DNA of 64,000 bases from the NCBI GenBank assembly GCA_000708835.1, contig DF237239.1, positions 1 through 64,000 on the forward strand, given 5' to 3'. The notes below the pieces were generated by a model that did not search any database, had not been told where the DNA came from, and saw only the letters and a list, made by a program, of their open reading frames with translations. The first letter of the stretch is position 1. Every line of letters starts with the position of its first letter. Positions 35,422-47,780 of the stretch are shown here, piece by piece. This stretch comes from Klebsormidium nitens. Lineage: Eukaryota > Streptophyta > Klebsormidiophyceae > Klebsormidiales > Klebsormidiaceae. The position numbers and the translations under genes were made by a program.

Positions 35422-38400
35422 ATGGGGGGGTGCGCCGGGAAGCACTCGGACGCAATCCAGCCCACGCTGTCCCCAGAACCGTCCCGGAAAAGTTTGGGCA
35501 ATGAACTGGGAAATGACAGTGCCAATATCGCACGCACGAGATCGAGTGGGCGCAGGAACGGACTGCCAGAGCAGGTCTTCAGCCGCAGCAGTCTGTCGGG
35601 TATCGTCAAGATTGTGATCAAGGGGGTAAGCACTCATCAGATCAAAGTGCGAGCTGCCTAGGGGGCATTCTTGTGCCCTGTTTTGTTTTACACGTGGATA
35701 AGTCTTAGCTATAGATTGATAGCCCCATGGACTACTGGACGCCAATTGTCACTTGTTTGATCTGCAATGCTGTGAAGACAAACTTTGGGAAGAAAGGGGC
35801 ATACCATCAATGGCCGGCGAACTTTGACTCGCCGCACTTTTTTGACCTTTTACTGGGTTGGCTTGGAGCATCAGCAAAGGTAATGACCAGTCCCTAAGTC
35901 TCTTGACGAGTGAGGGGCATCCCCCTCAGGTTAGAGACTGGTAAACAAAACAATTGACAAGAAACCAGAGTCTGCCTGCCAACCAACAGTCCAGTCTTTC
36001 AGTTGGGCAGATTATTTTAAGCTGCGAACTTGTTGATTCTCCGTCTTTTGCAGGCCACTCTGCAGAAGAAGCACCGCTGGTATGCGGTGGTCACACTGGG
36101 GAACCAATCCTTCAGGACTTCCACAGCAAGCTCGTGAGTGTTTTACTGCTCAAGTCACAATAAAGCCAGTGGGCTGCGACCCAAGTAGGATTATGCACTC
36201 TGTGCACTCCCCTTGCATCAATGGTTGTTCCTTTTCATCCACTAGCCCCATGCGACTTGGGCAATTGTTCTGTTGGTGCATTGGTTGAATGATTGACTGG
36301 TTGCAGGGCTGGTCGTGTGATCTGGTCGCGTACTTGACTGTTCGTATAAATAGTTGTTAGTGCAGCTTTGACCTAATTCACAGGAGCCCCTAGCCCAAGT
36401 TCTGGTCAAATGAGTAGATTGTTATCGCTCTGGAGTCACCTGTAAATGCTTTTGAGTTTGACTTCCTAGTTCATGGACGGTAAGGACAATACTTAGGACA
36501 TCTGGAGCAGGAGAACACAATCACGGAGTATTCCTCAACCCAAGCGTCTTGCAATCTTGAGAATTGCAAAGGCTTTTGCCGTAAGCTCCCCCCCAGAACG
36601 ACGTGTTCGTTTGCTCTCGTTAATAGGTCGAAGACTCCCGTGTGGAACTCGGAGAAGAAAGTGGCGCTAGAGGAGAATGGGGCCAGGGTTTGCCGAGTAT
36701 CCATCATAGAGGTAAGGGGCACCGGTTTCCTCTACTTCTTTGAGAATCCCATCAGCATGCCGTTCTAGATGCCATCTAAAACGGTGCCAAGTCCTAACTG
36801 GTCTATCGACCACATGGGTCAGCATGACCTGCCCAAATGCTTCTGCTCGTACTGCAGAGTAGCGGTTTTGTTTGGCTGCTGACAGGCGCTCCCTTGCATG
36901 ATGATTAAGGCCCAAGTGAATACCTAACTCGAGGATGTTCTGATGCACGGCAGTCTCAGAAGCTCTCCAAGAACAAGCTGGAGGGCTACGCAGAGTTCGA
37001 CCTCAGCAGCATCTTCAAAGAGGCGAGTTCTTACTGACCTCCGTTTTCGTGTGACGTTTCTGGATAGACCTGGTATTGGTTTGGGTGCTAGGAGCACCCA
37101 TTGGCGGGCGGTCTTGCCCAAATGGTACGTCGGAGCTCAGTTCAAGACTCTACCCTTTGACTTAAGAAATCAATCTCGGCAGAGCATATGACTTACACCG
37201 AATTGATACTCTTCGCGGGGTAGTATGAAGAAGGCTTCCATTGATGCCGGGCACCGTTGGTTGGTCTGCGCTGACTGGGTCGAGCCGATTGCATCAGCCT
37301 CCTCATAAGAAATACGCCTAAAAGTTGTCCGTAGCAGATAGATTACGACTCTGTGTCATTACAAATTCCGATCAAAAAGCATCACATTTGTCCAGGACGT
37401 GATGACTCGAAGATCATCGTACCAGTGATTGAGAGTGGGCTTCGGATCTGTTTCTTGACTGAGCACTTTACGACTTCGCCAGAGTCCCCCGGCTGAAGAT
37501 TGGTTGATCTATGGGTTTACACTTCGAGGCAGCTAAGAAAGACTGACGGCAGGTCAGTGCTCACCATGTGTCTCCCGTTCTGCAGGGCAATCAGCACGCC
37601 GACGATGAGATACCCCTCTACAACCCCTCCACAAAGACGCAAAGTGTTGGGACCCTCCGACTCTCCTACATTGCAGAGGTAAGCAAACAAAGAGCCGAAC
37701 TCCGCAGACTGTTTACCCTGGACTCACTGTCTCTGCGAGCGGCCTCCTCGATCTCAAGCAGCGCCGCTCCTCCTCGAAGTCTCTGTGAGATGAGAAAGCA
37801 GTAAGAAGCCGAACTCGGCTCGAAGAAGATTCCCGGTCTCAAAAAAGAGACCGGCCCGCCATCGGCAGAGACTCTGCTAACGGCGTCTCAAAGTTCCGGC
37901 CCCAATGCTGCTTTTGTGATTTAGCAGGTATTCATTTGTGGGTGCTTTGCTGCAGCCAGCGCATGCTACCATCCAGCAGTTTTCGAAGCGCCTCTTGACG
38001 CTGGGAGACCGAGATCAAAACGGGATCCTGAGCCTGGCGGAGTTCCGGGAACTGATGCACGCGTTTGGCAACCCCAACAAAGACAAGGAGGTGAGCATTC
38101 AGAAACGAGGTCATTGGCGGTCATTGTCCATCGCGAGGCTGATCTGCGGTGAGTGATGATGAAAACGGACGTCATGAATGCACCCTGTTTGAGAGATCTA
38201 GTCTGGATGAAATCGAAAGAGCTGAACTGCAACCTTGCATTTACCGATAACCATTCGCCGTTCGATGGCATAAAACATCGTTTGTCGGAAGTGTGATAGC
38301 AGAATGTCCTTGATAGAATGCATCGCCACAGCCGGGTTCCTTCCCTCGTTCCAGATGGAGGAGCTGTTTCAGACTGCCGATAAAAACGGGGACGGGATAG

Positions 38401-41400
38401 TCACGACAGACGAGCTGGCGGAACTGGTGGCGGTCGATGCAGAAAAGTGAGGACCCACGTCATTGTCTCTGTGCCGGGCAATGATGAGGTCGCACCAGGT
38501 TACATTTTCGCACCAGGTTACATTTTCGCACCAGGTTACACTTTCTGCTGTTCTATCCAACGACTGTTTTGGGCGAAGACGTGATCGCAAGTGTATCGTT
38601 CTGCTTGAGATTCTGAAGACAACTTTGACTGTAGTGACGGGCTTGTGTGTGGCAAAAGCGCTCGGCCCGAGGGGACAACTAGACGGAGCGGTTTTGTGGC
38701 GCAGGCACCCGTTGCTGCAGCGGTGCCCGGTGTGCGGGGAGGACATCAGTGACAAGGACGCGCTGAACGCGGTGGTGCACATGTCGCTCTGCTTTAATGA
38801 GGGCTCCACCAACACCATCATGACCGGGGGGTTCCTAACCGAGGCGCAAGCCACCCACGGGTGAGGGGGGCTAAGAGAATCTAGATAGGGTCCAGGGTAT
38901 GGTGGGTTTGCGTACTTTTCTTCGCCCCCTAGAGGATTCAAAGAAGATGTTTGAGCTCTGAATTTCCAAGGCATTACACTAAAAATGAGGATGTAGTGTA
39001 CGTCGTCAATTTCGGAAGTTGTACTAACGACTTAACAGCAGTAGTCAGGGCTCGGACGACCGAACATATTGGTCTCGCTGGGACGGAGCAAGGGAGGCAG
39101 TGTTTTGAACTTCCACAGATCCTCGGATTTTCACATGGGCTTGGCAAGACAGGTGATCTAGGTGATCTAGGGTAATGTAGTGGAAAGAGACGGGTCGAGC
39201 AGAAAGGTCCCGAAAGCCAGGATTCTCATATCCCTGGACAATGAAGCGCTGCTCTCTTGATACCGCCAGGTGGATGTTCCGAATGAGCGAGTGGGCGCAC
39301 TGGTCCAGCTACGACGTGGGGCTGCACCAGGGCGCCAATGCGAGCCACATCCTGGTGAGCGCTCGATCTTGCTTGGCATCCAAGAGTTGGCCTTCTGATA
39401 GTTCTAGGCTTGTCCTTATTTTCACGCAAGATCCTGAGAACAGTACAGCTTACATCTGTTTTAAGTTGATTCAAGTTTGGCGCAGAGTGTTGTCATGCTG
39501 GTGTTGTACTGAGGCAGTCTGGCAGAGCAAAGGATGTAAGCCCCAGGTCAATTTGAGCTGAGACAGTGTGAACGCCGTATTGCATTCTTCTGTTTGCAGA
39601 TTTCTGACTCGCAGCAAATGTCATATCTCCTCAAAATCAGTGTGGATGAGGCAACTCTTACAAGAGGGCCCTTGCCGAACGATATCCTGAGCAGTGTGTA
39701 GATGTACTGCTGTTCCCTCACCCGGCAGGTATTCGACCGGACGCAAAAGCGGCTGCGCGAAGAGTTGATTGACAACAAGATCGTGCTGGCCATGCGCGCT
39801 ATCTACCAGTCCAAGCTCGGCCTCGTACTCCTCGACGCAGGCAAGTCGCCTCTACGAGTTTGTCTAATCATATCTGCCCCTAATCCCTTTAGGAAACCGG
39901 AAAGAGGTAGACCCCATTCAAAGAAGCATCAGCCAACAGCAGAAATAACTAGCGAGCTAACAATCAATGGACAGCACGGCGTACGATAAGCGTCATAGCA
40001 ATCCTGGGGCCGCAAAGTGAATGGACGAAAGAGAAACTGCAGCTTGAAGTTAGCTTGGGACTGTGCTAGGTTCAAGGCTGATGATGTATGAGGTTGGCTG
40101 TCATCATATTCGAGCGGAAAATATGGTTCGCCTTGAGACGATAGCATCGGCGTCCTGTTTCGGTAGGCCAGAGTCACGCATTTCGAATGTGCAACGAGCA
40201 AGAGTATTCACTTTCGCATGGGCAGTGCCGAGATAACACCTTACAAGGCACCTGGACGTCAAAGGAATAATCTTGATGAGCATTCTCAGCGAAACAGAGC
40301 AAGCGTCTGGGTGTGCTGGCAACCAAGCAACTACTGAACACTAATGATACTAGCAGGGTTGCAGACTAGCTTCCCAGAAGCTTTGCTTACGGGCGAGAAC
40401 TTTTTGAAAGGGCCTTACGATTACTAGCCTTAGATACAGCTTTGAAGTTAGCGGAGTAACAAGGAGCCTTCAGCGAAGTTGACGTTCGTTATGATGGATA
40501 ATAATAAGCTCCGACTAACCCTAAAAACCCTGACCCAAAAGGGTATCTGCTTGGCACCCCTACCCACCCTAACCACAAACTAACCCTACCCGTCCCAGTG
40601 CGGTTACCTTGTTTTTATCTCCGCTTGATATGTATGTTTCTTGAGTTCGATATCATTCTGTTTGACAGGCACGCGGCGCTACTTGGCGAGCATGTCGGAG
40701 AAGCAGGGCCTGCTGATGGACAAGCCGGAGAGCGCGGCTGCCATCCCCAAGTTCCTCAAGGCATTTGAGGGCGAAATCAACGTCGACGAGATGAAGCTGC
40801 CGCTCTCCGAGTTCAAGGTGCGGCACTTGGCCCTTTCAAAGGTCTAATGCATTGCATGCTGAACCCGTGTCACCTATGCACAAACAGAACAGATGCGTTG
40901 TGGTGCCTCTGAATCTCAATATGAACTGCTCGAGAGAGCGTTGGGTTTGTCAAAGCCCATAAACGGGACTTTAAGTGGAGCACCGGGTGGAGCAATCGGA
41001 TCCCAAACATCGTCAGGTGCAGCAAGCCCAAAAACGGGGAGGTGTCGATGTTCTGAGGAACAGAAAGTCCTCATGGATGTTTCGCAAGCATGATTTTATA
41101 TAACCAAGAAGCTATCTACAGATTCTTCATACCTAAAAGCCAAGGGTATCTGACACCCATGTCGGAGCACTCTCGAGAAGCCGAGATGCTTGGTGCCTCT
41201 CCCTTTGCAGAGTGTCTGACACGTGGCCTCTCTCGTTCCGCAGACCTTCAACGAGTTTTTCACACGCGAGTTGAAGCCGAGCGTCCGACCAATCAGCTCG
41301 CCCGAAAATGATAACGTGGCAGTGTGCGCCGCAGACTGCCGCCTCATGGCTTTCAACGATCTCGATGCTGCCACGCGTTTTTGGGTCAAGGTGAATGGCC

Positions 41401-44400
41401 GCGAGATCATGCATTCGTAGGCTTTCAGGGGTGTCTTTCCGCCTCATTCAAGTGACAGCAGTTGGGCGCAGAGGAGACGGGAACGTCATATTGAACTCAA
41501 GAAAGATAATAATAAGCCAAGATAATAATAAGGTAACCGCACTGGGACGGGTAGGGTTGGTTTGGTGGTTAGGGTGGGTACGGGTGGGGAGCAGGTATCT
41601 TTTTGGGTAAGGGTTTAGTGTTGGTTGGAGCTTATTATTATCTTGGCTTATTATTATCTTTCTTGAGAATTATGAACGTCATTGCAACCAGTGCGGACTT
41701 CATGTCTCTGGCTGGTCACATGCATCAAAGTCATCAACTTGACATCTTATCCGGCAATAGCCAATCCTATTCCGCCATATGTCGTCCGCGTCTATGTAAG
41801 GCGCCCTTGTACAGTCAGCCTTCAGCACGTAGCTTGGCGCAGTGCTTGATCAATTTTGAAGGTAACGACTCTCTGGTGAAAATCGTAGCATCGGCGGTAG
41901 AAACGATGCTGACGTCACCCTTTCTCTGCAGGGGCGGAAGTTCTCTTTGGCGGGGCTCCTTGCCGATAAGCATTTGGGCAAGGAGTTTGAGGGGGGCAGC
42001 ATGGCCATCTTCCGATTAGCCCCGCAGGTCAGCGCCACAGCTCAAACCGAGGGACTTTGAACTTGGTGCGCTCAATTGCGGACGTTTCACGATTCGGACG
42101 GGAAACTCAATATTCGGCCTCAGTAAACCCAGTTTGCCGCTGCTCGAGTGCGTCAATTCGGATGTCACGTTGGAAGTAGCTTCAGGAGAGTTGCCATGCG
42201 CAACATGCAGACTGGATCGAATAGTTCAAAGTCAAACTTTGGGCTTGCCACTTCAAAAGGAGAAACGTCCGGAATCGGCCGCATCAATCTTACGCGGAAA
42301 TTACATCACACGTGCAACTGCAAGATCGATTTTATGGCAACAATGTTACTCTCTGCCGATATTGCTGATGCTTGAGCCTCGTTTTCTTAAAACGAGGTTG
42401 GTCTCACTTTTGTTCTCCAGATGGATCTTATCCAGACTATCAATGCTTCAGTCTTAGAAGAGCAAACAGGCCATATTGGAGCGGTTCATCTCAACCTCAC
42501 GTTGGTGCGGTTTTGAATATCTCCGCAGGACTACCACCGGTTCCACTTCCCCGTGACCTGCACTGTCGGAAGCATCACCCCCGTCAAAGGTCATCTTTTC
42601 ACGGTGAGCAGCCACATTCCCGAGCCTTCGGGCGCTTGTCAATTTTCTCCGGAACTGACAGCACCGGACTTGTCACAAGTCAAGCATGCCGTTCCAAGCT
42701 AGCTTCTTCGAGCCATGCCGCATATTCGCTTCAATCAGCAGTCGCAGGCGGCCTTATGTGCGCATTACATCAGAGAATCGTGGTCCAGTAAGTTAGGATT
42801 CTAATACCAAGAGATCAGGCTTTAGTCACAACTCCGCGCTCCGCCGCCGATGAGAACGCAATGATGGCGTACTGATGCCCCAAAATTTGTTGTCGTGGCT
42901 TCTTTGAATTTATCGCCGCTTTGGACGGGAGGTGCTCTTTCGTAGAGTTCCAGCATGCAGGCCTCAAGACGAACAAGAAGCGGTCCGGGCTTTGCAGGTC
43001 AACCCAATCGCAGTCAACAGCAAGTATTGCGACGTGTTTACGGAGAACAAGCGGAGTGTGGCAATCCTTAAAACGAAGGAGTTTGGCGATGTAAGAACTG
43101 CTTTTCCTCGCTCTTCCAAGTGCTTGGTTGGACAATTTGCTCTTAACAAGGTCCTACCATTATTGTTTCTGCAGAAGCAGCGCCGAAAAGAAATCCAAGG
43201 CAGTTGCCAATATCCACCTCTCTCTAATTGGAACTGGAAGCATTGGCAAAGTCTGTGAAACCAAGCAAGTGACTCTTCCCGGCATATCGTTTCGGGAGTT
43301 TCAATCCGGCTCTAGGCCGTGCAGGGCTCCTACTAAGCCTTTCCCGCAGCTTGTGAGTTTGGCGCAGCTGCGTGTTCACGCCTCTCGCCATAAGGCGACG
43401 TCAGACTCTCTGCAATGTTTTGGAGGAAAAAGTGCGTGATCCTTTGCAGGTCGCCTTTGTTGCCATCGGTGCGACTATGGTGGGCACCATCACCTTCTTG
43501 AAAAGCGTGGGAGAGCAGGCGCAAAAAGGGGACCAGGTGGGCACCGGAATTGCAGCCTCGTCGCCGGGCTTGGGCACACCAAAAACAACGTTCCTGAAAG
43601 ATTGTGTGATGGATCTTAGAATGATGCTCGGACTCTCTTAACATATATGGACGTGTTCAGACGGCTTTGGAGAGTAAGGATCGCTGGTCAAATGACAGGG
43701 CCTCCACGACTTGCCACGTGGCTAGTACGCAGCTTGACGCAAATCAAGAATATGAAAGCTCCAGGACCACTCCCACAGTACTGACTACCTTCTCAAAGCC
43801 GTTTCAGAGTGCACCCACGTCCTGAAGAAGAAGACTGACTTCCTTATCGCCTCGTGACAACTCAAGTCTGGCTCTGCATTCGAACTTGCAGTTTGGCCAC
43901 TTCAAATTTGGGGGAAGCACATGCATCGTCGTCTTCAAAAAGGTGAGCGCCGACTCTGTTTACCAGCAGACTGCTTCATCGTCATCTCTGCTGAACAGAG
44001 CTGAGCTGCAGAAATGCTTAACCTATGCTTTTCTCAAATTGAGTCAGGCTTCCGACCATGATGCCAATCTGCTCAAACCGTTCGCCATCCTTGTTCCCCT
44101 TGCCAGGACGCTATTTCTTTGGACGAGGATCTGATTGCAAACAGTGAACGGTCGCTTGAGACTCTGGTCCAGCTGGGGCAAACTCTAGGGGTTGCTAAGG
44201 GTAAGACGACAGTCTCCTCCTTCCTTTCTTGCCCCGCAGAAACTGCCCTTCTCCTTGTCTTCTTGTCACCGACGCCTCAAAACGGCAAAGTTGGAAAGTA
44301 GGGTCGCGTCAAAGCAGGAACATGCCGCTCTCAAAAAGTCCTTTTAAGGACTCTCAGACACGCACGTTGACTTAGTAGCAGTTTGTTACTTCTTGACGCG

Positions 44401-45726
44401 TCATCAGCTTTGGCTTTCTTAGCGAAGCGTCGGAGTCCGAGCCCAGTCGTTTGCTACTAATTTTCGCGTACGGTAACTGCAAACTATCAGTTACGCCGAG
44501 CTGCGCCCAAGCTAACCAAATCGTGACTGCATTACATAAGTGCATCTGGAATTAGCTAAAAGCCCGAGCGAACAAAGAAGGTGCCTAGCAGAAAACGTTG
44601 CACCTTCCGAGCTTGCCACCTCGCAACTGATCACCATCAACATCTGATTCCCTTTCGATCATTGCCAGGTGTCCCCGTCATGACGCGACGGCCGTCGATA
44701 TACGACTCAGTTGTCGGGGTGGAGGGGCTGCCGTCGAGCAGGCCCCATTTCGTCACGGAAGAGACCGCCGTGCCCGGCGTTCAGCACGTGGACCTGCCGG
44801 CCTCGCCCCAAAACGAGGCCCCCTCAACCAGCGGGGAGCCGCCGAATACTCCCAGCATGAGAACGCCGCCGGCCATGCCCCGGGAACGACGAGACGGTGA
44901 GGCATCCGGATGTCCATTGCGTGCTTTAATTTGAGGATTTATTCGTCATGGTGCATTATTCCACCCAAAGGGTATGGTTGCTGAAGAAAGTATCTCTTTT
45001 GTTGTCGAAGGACCCCAAGGCAGTGACTTGAGTTTGCTTATGTGGGTTGGGATGGAGCGAGACGGGCTGGAGTCATTAATATCCGGAGCAGAAAAAGTCG
45101 CCCTGGTCCAGGAACGATTGAAATCGTGGGATTGGAGCAGAGGTTTGACCTTTTCAAGAAAGTCATCTCGACTCTGAAGGGATTCAAGTCCCTTCAGCCA
45201 CAGTTTGGCCTTGAGAAATTCGTTCAACAACAAACCGGCATTGCATCGTCTGCTCTTTACGGAACTGGTAGGCATTCCCGTTATCTCGCAGCCCGGACCT
45301 CGCAGTCCAGCGACTCCAAATCCTGCTTGCCCATTTCATCTTAGCACAGAGCACAGCCTATCACGTCTCAAGCGTTTTCGTTTGCCTTTCCGTTGCAGAC
45401 GGGTCGTTGACTCCGCACGACCAGGTGTACGCGAGCCTGACGAGCGAAGAGCGGCAGCTCTTAGGGGATCACGCAGCGCGGCTACAAGCAGTCTGGCGCG
45501 GCCGCACTGCGCGGACCAGTCTGAAGATGCCCGGGAACACGCCCCCGAGTGGGAACACCCCGCAAACAGTGAGTATGTTTGCCCGGTCAGGGAACACCGA
45601 GCACTCCTTTGTTGAGGCTGAGGTCTGCTTGGTCTTCACTTCAGGAAAGCGGACTTCCGAGTCAACGCTGCCTGGATGCAGGCGATCTACAAAGGCTCGA
45701 AAGAAGCCCGGCATGTGCGAGCTTGA
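35422..45726 (+). CDS. Phosphatidylserine decarboxylase with C2 and EF-hand domains (PSD2/PSD3 type), probable IQ-motif tail
   Basis: Converts phosphatidylserine to phosphatidylethanolamine at endomembranes using a self-generated pyruvoyl group. Exons: 35422-35625, 36054-36133, 36627-36711, 36954-37022, 37586-37678, 37956-38090, 38355-38446, 38705-38860, 39270-39354, 39729-39840, 40669-40817, 41244-41390, 41932-42027, 42529-42603, 42998-43090, 43450-43536, 43892-43942, 44107-44200, 44669-44896, 45399-45572, 45650-45726; about 793 residues versus about 635 in Arabidopsis PSD2. Seen: N-myristoylation-like MGGCAGK; a C2-like region (60-150); EF-hands DRDQNGILSLAEF and DKNGDGIVTTDE; CPVCGE; catalytic blocks DYHRFHFPV, NPIAVNSKYCDVFTENKR, VAFVAIGATMVG and the self-cleavage motif FGGST (about 592-596). 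Two introns use GC donors. The last three exons have no equivalent in known plant PSDs and carry an IQ motif (LQAVWRGRTAR); they could be a separate gene starting at the ATG near 44680. An alternative end joins 45568 to an exon at 46103-46171. Reading through after 44200 would stop at 44301. Confidence 0.88.
38491..38544 (+). repeat. Three tandem 18-bp units in a PSD intron
   Basis: The unit CGCACCAGGTTACATTTT is repeated three times head to tail; the third copy has one change (ACTTT). It lies in the intron between the exons ending at 38446 and starting at 38705. Confidence 0.9.
40495..40650 (-). mobile_element. Small inverted-repeat element with telomere-like core, PSD intron copy
   Basis: A minus-strand copy of the element at 41490-41673. 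It begins with ATAATAATAAGCT, contains a C-rich run (ACTAACCCTACCCGTCCC) that is the complement of the shared core, and ends near TTTCTTGAG. It sits in the intron 39841-40668, whose 5' splice site is GC. Boundaries are approximate because the right end has diverged. Confidence 0.75.
41490..41673 (+). mobile_element. Intact small inverted-repeat element with telomere-like G-rich core
   Basis: Perfect 37-bp inverted repeats at 41496-41532 and 41631-41667 (CTCAAGAAAGATAATAATAA and onward) enclose about 98 bp of G-rich sequence (GGGTAGGGTTGG, GGTTAGGGTGGG, AAGGGTTTAG). A 9-bp direct repeat GAACGTCAT flanks it at 41481-41489 and 41674-41682, as expected for a target-site duplication. The element is non-coding and lies within the PSD intron 41391-41931. 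The core resembles the plant telomere repeat TTTAGGG but is not a simple array. Confidence 0.88.
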
Positions 45727-47780
45727 ATTTCTTGCCTTGCGAAAAGGGATGGCAATGTGCTCTGCGATCCATGGGGTCACTCGACCGTCCGAAGCAGTTG
45801 ACCTTGGACCTTGCTCGCTTCTGATTTGTCATGTTGAAGCTGAGATTGGAACGTCTAGACTCCCGCATGGAAATACTCGTCTTTACTTGTTTGCGAGTTG
45901 TCGAAAGGCCGTGTTCTATAAACGGGGAAAAGCTCTTGCTGAGAAAAATTTCTAGCACTTCACTATTCAGGCAAAGGTTCCTTGCGCGTTTCCAAATGCT
46001 AGCTGTTTTAGGCTTTTCGGAAGGAATGGTGAGCTGTCGGGATCCTACGCAACACTCACATTGTCCTCAAGCGATTGACTCTGATTGCTTTTTCCCGTGC
46101 AGTCGCCGAAAGTAGACGACTCAAAAGGTCATCCTCAAAAGGCCTCGGGGACATCCAGGCAGCAAACATGAACTGCTTGTTAGCTCCTTGATTCAATACT
46201 ACCATAACGTTCTACAGAGTCCCAAGAAGCTAAAGTGTTTGGCGATCAAAGTTACGTTGGGGTTGACCCATGTCGTTATCAAAGCGTCACGTTCAGTGTT
46301 TCTGTGGTCGGACTTCTGCCCTTGTCTTGCCCTCCTTCCTTACTACGGCTCGATGCTATTAGTGACGAATGGATGGGATGTAACAAGTCGAAGGTCGAGA
46401 ATGGCTTTTTCCCCTCCTGTCACAAACGTAGCCTTGCATGCACGGGGGATCAATTAACTAGTGGCGCTTACATCCTTGGGAAGAACGACATTCTGGATCC
46501 GAAAATGGGGTATCCAGGACTGCGGGCGCAATAATAAAAGCCGCTTACTTCCTGTCAATGGCTTGAAAAATAGATCCTCCTCAAGCATGTTATACGTCAG
46601 TGCATCATATACCGGGCCGTATGTTACGCGTTTTTATAAGCGCTCTGGAACATTGCATGTGCTGCAATCCGGCCTAGGCTGCCCTGCCTTTCAGGCATCC
46701 AACCGAACAAGCGGCCCCGTGGCCAGGGCCTGGCCAGCCGGGGGCCCACAGGATCAAAATACAAAGTTGTCAGTATAACCATTGTACGCGTGCGACAGTC
46801 ACAGTGCATTGAACACGTCTTGATCAATGGGTCATCGAATGGGACGGATCGAAGTTCTGCGTGACCTGCTGCATGCGACAAACATGTGATGGCCTGACGT
46901 TTGCAAATGCATATATATGTCAAAAGCGATGTATCATGTGTGTTGAGGCAACAACACAGCAAGAATAATTCCGGGGTCACTGGCTACTTTGCGGCTCCGT
47001 ACTGTAAAGCAAGGATTAAGGAAAGGCTGATGCTGAGCTACTTGATTCATGCATGGGGTTTTCGTGCATGTACGCCAGAAGCCGTTAGCTCTTGTCAATC
47101 ATTGAGTTTGGTATGGTGGGCACGCTCTCGAGTTCGACGGCTATTCGGGCTATGACACTCAGAGGATGCTTTGCTGCGTCGTGCTTTCGAGATGGAATAC
47201 CAAGCATTTGGTGCGGTGCATACGGAGTTGTCGAGCTTTATTGGCTCATCGCTTTCAGGGCTGGAAGGACCGAGTCGCGCAGTATGTTGGCCGGTCGATC
47301 AATCTTCTGTGGGCTCGAAGATGTCGTTTGCTGGACGTCGCCTTGTGAACGATTGACGCCAGAGTTGCCAGCCAAGTGCTCTTGTCGTTTCTTGTACTGG
47401 ACAAGGAGAAGCTTCTAGGGACGAACGTAATGTGTCCGGCTTCACCAACCACAGTTAACGCCCTTAACTATCAGCGCCTTCCACTGTCCATTTGCGTCAA
47501 CCGTCCGAGAACTGCCGTGTTCTTTGGCGCCCGATTGTTCTTACTTCCAGCTTGTCATTCTGGGCTTGTCGTGAGTTCCACGCAATGCAACGGTTGCTCG
47601 TTCGTCACGTTAATCATCATCATCATTATCCGGACTCATGATGCGACGGGGTTTCCGGCACAGACTCATTGCATGGTTACAAAGCCATGTTGCGTGGCTC
47701 GAACACGTGCCTCATGGACATTCTCGTGCCGTTTACTCCTCAAGAACTCAAGGAATCTGTAGGCGTTCATTGGCCTCGTC
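45727..47780. other. Convergent intergenic region
   Basis: It lies between the 3' ends of the PSD gene (plus) and the CPL3-like gene (minus). Within it, 46103-46171 looks like a terminal exon: a strong pyrimidine tract and GTGCAG acceptor precede 22 open codons (SPKVDDSKGHPQKASG) and a TGA. It would join in frame to the PSD exon ending at 45568. Short frames at 47090-47350 and 47640-47840 have no recognisable product. Confidence 0.45.

Noticed and set aside
40495-41673. True telomere repeat or internal telomeric array
   Set aside because: The TTAGGG-like words are irregular and confined to defined elements with inverted ends, not a tandem TTTAGGG array.
47615-47632. CAT/ATC trinucleotide run
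   Set aside because: A short microsatellite with no context.
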